Program-made: the position numbers and the translations under genes
Source of the DNA: an uncultured Treponema sp.
Lineage (GTDB): Bacteria > Spirochaetota > Spirochaetia > Treponematales > Treponemataceae
Length of the DNA: 6,699 nt
Direction of reading: 5' to 3'
Assembly: GCA_946538795.1 (NCBI GenBank)
Contig: CAMNGY010000085.1
Location: forward strand, 1 to 6,699
Shown: in pieces, positions 5,708-6,699 of the stretch
Layout: the number at the start of each line of letters is the position of its first letter
Numbering within the stretch: position 1 is the first letter of the stretch
The notes under the pieces: generated by a model
Database searches by the model: none
Told to the model about the DNA's origin: nothing
What the model saw: only the letters and a program-made list of their open reading frames with translations

Positions 5708-6408
5708 AAGCCCTTGCCATTGACTGTGCGGTCTCAAAAATCGCTATATCTTGTAAGAACGGGGAAAACTCCGTAAAACTGGTTTACGACCTTGGAATAC
5801 GGCAGTCTGAAAAGCTGCTTCCGGCCATTGACTTCGTGATGCGGGAGCTTTCATTGCTCCCTTCCCAGCTGGATTATTGTTGTATCACGTTGGGCCCCGG
5901 TTCTTTTACAGGCTTGCGGCTGGGACTGAGTACCCTGAAAGCGATAAATTTATCCTGTGGGACCCCCGTTTATGGGATAGGCAGCTTGGAGGCCTATGCC
6001 CATCAATATGCATCAGGGAGGGAAACCGTCATAAGCGTCATCGAGGCCAAGGAAGACGAGTTTTTCTTTCAGTTTTTTCACGGGGGAAAAGGTATTACCC
6101 AGGTAGATTACGGTGAAACCAGGAAAATCATAGGTCTCCTGAGCCACGAAAGTGTTACCCTTGTGGCCGGACCTGGGACAGAAAGCTTTTTGGCGGCTGC
6201 GGGAGGGCTGGATCCCTTGCTGCCACTTGAGGGTTTTGATTCCGGAAGGGATTGTGCCAGCGGGCTGTTTGCCTTGGCAGAGGACAAGATTGCTGCGGGT
6301 GAAAAGCCCCTTGAGGACTATGACGGTCCCATATATGCACGGAAAAGCGAGGCTGAGCTTGTCCTTGAGGCCAAGCAGGCTTCTTCCGGCGAGAAGCAGA
6401 CTTCGTAA
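5704..6408 (+). CDS. tsaB: tRNA t6A biosynthesis protein TsaB
   Basis: 234-aa TsaB (YeaZ), an ASKHA-fold protein that dimerises with TsaD to form the core of the t6A threonylcarbamoyltransferase. Family marks are the N-terminal strand ALAIDCAVSKIAIS, the motif ITLGPGSFTGLRLGLSTLKAI (residues ~60-80), and GTPVYGIGSLEAYA. The length equals the usual ~230 aa. The C-terminal part is less conserved, as normal, and ends in a polar tail. In many TsaB proteins the first motif is AIDTS; here it is AIDCAV, a mild deviation that is tolerable because TsaB lacks catalytic activity. The start overlaps the tsaE stop as ATGA, so the two are translationally coupled. Confidence 0.95.
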   Translation: MKALAIDCAVSKIAISCKNGENSVKLVYDLGIRQSEKLLPAIDFVMRELSLLPSQLDYCCITLGPGSFTGLRLGLSTLKAINLSCGTPVYGIGSLEAYAHQYASGRETVISVIEAKEDEFFFQFFHGGKGITQVDYGETRKIIGLLSHESVTLVAGPGTESFLAAAGGLDPLLPLEGFDSGRDCASGLFALAEDKIAAGEKPLEDYDGPIYARKSEAELVLEAKQASSGEKQTS

Positions 6409-6428
6409 ATTGTATTTTTTTCAGCCTC

Positions 6429-6457
6429 TTGAAATATTTAGGATTACTTCATATACT
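6429..6457 (+). promoter_or_regulatory. Sigma70-type promoter of the aconitase-family gene
   Basis: TTGAAA (6429-6434) and TATACT (6452-6457) are each 5 of 6 to consensus with an exact 17-nt spacer. Expected transcription start is about 6464, giving a ~30-nt leader that contains the ribosome binding site. The T7 run at 6415-6421 lies just upstream. It may end the tsaB transcript, but no convincing hairpin directly precedes it. Confidence 0.75.
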
Positions 6458-6482
6458 TCAATATAACTAAAGAGATATTGCC

Positions 6483-6486
6483 GAGG
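6483..6486 (+). promoter_or_regulatory. Ribosome binding site of the aconitase-family gene
   Basis: GAGG, 7 nt before the ATG at 6494. Confidence 0.6.
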
Positions 6487-6493
6487 TACAACT

Positions 6494-6699
6494 ATGGGTA
6501 AGACAATTGCAGAGAAGATTTTTGATGCCCACCTTGTGGACCAGCCCTTCGAGGGAACGAACATACTCAGGCTGGACAGGGTGTTCTGCCACGAGATAAC
6601 TACGCCTATCGCGATAAACGACCTTGTTGAGCGGGGAATGGACCGTGTCTTTGACAAGACAAAGATTAAGGCTGTCATTGACCACGTGAGCCCCGCCAA
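6494..6699 (+). CDS. Aconitase-superfamily dehydratase large subunit (LeuC / homoaconitase / dimethylmalate dehydratase-like), 5' part
   Basis: First 68 codons of a gene cut by the window end, starting MGKTIAEKIFDAHLV. Recognisable blocks are the VFCHEITTPIAI segment (family 'HDxTxPxA') and VFDKTKIKAVIDHVSPA (family 'VFDPxKIxxxxDHxxP'). In this family the DH of the latter lies in the active site. The three cluster-binding cysteines would be far downstream and are not visible. The best-known members isomerise 2- to 3-isopropylmalate in leucine synthesis using a [4Fe-4S] cluster and a separate small subunit (LeuD). Close relatives act on homocitrate or dimethylmalate, and this short N-terminus cannot decide, so no symbol is given. 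It has its own promoter and ribosome site and appears to begin a new transcription unit. Confidence 0.85.
   Translation, partial: MGKTIAEKIFDAHLVDQPFEGTNILRLDRVFCHEITTPIAINDLVERGMDRVFDKTKIKAVIDHVSPA

Noticed and set aside
6379..6421. GCTTCT...AGAAGC hairpin plus T7 run as a tsaB terminator
   Set aside because: The stem is six base pairs within the coding end and the T run begins about 18 nt after it, too far for a standard intrinsic terminator.

Overview
The window looks like a chromosomal segment from a spirochete, most likely a Treponema or close relative with mid-range GC. The basis is a FlaB-type flagellin with no visible variable domain, followed by flaG, an enlarged fliD (691 aa) and a membrane-anchored PilZ gene. 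I recognised this from protein motifs and gene order, not from a search, so the genus is an inference. All genes read on the + strand, and coding density is high.

Region 1 (1-1033), filament genes. The 3' end of a flaB flagellin gene is followed by a 122-nt spacer. It holds a long near-perfect stem-loop (493-540) whose apical loop carries a GGATGT core resembling a CsrA site. An intrinsic terminator (542-579) follows directly. flaG (601-993) has a strong Shine-Dalgarno sequence and ends at a second, very clear terminator (993-1033).

Region 2 (1068-4909), cap and c-di-GMP genes. fliD encodes the filament cap. It is followed at 16 nt by an unrecognised 194-aa gene with a probable beta-grasp N-terminus, in the place where fliS/fliT chaperones often sit. 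Next is a membrane-anchored, YcgR-like PilZ protein. A probable terminator follows (4925-4971).

Region 3 (5001-6408), an operon joined by ATGA overlaps. An uncharacterised 87-aa gene, apparently leaderless, overlaps tsaE, which overlaps tsaB. TsaE and TsaB are two of the proteins that make the tRNA modification t6A.

Region 4 (6409-6699). A good sigma70-type promoter (TTGAAA-N17-TATACT) precedes the first 68 codons of an aconitase-superfamily gene (LeuC/homoaconitase/dimethylmalate dehydratase-like), cut by the window end.

Taken together, the left two thirds build and cap the periplasmic flagellar filament and sense c-di-GMP, while the right third is housekeeping and metabolism. The points most worth checking are the possible CsrA-binding hairpin after flaB, the unknown fliD-linked gene, and the leaderless 87-aa gene. 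No mobile element, CRISPR array, tRNA or rRNA was seen.
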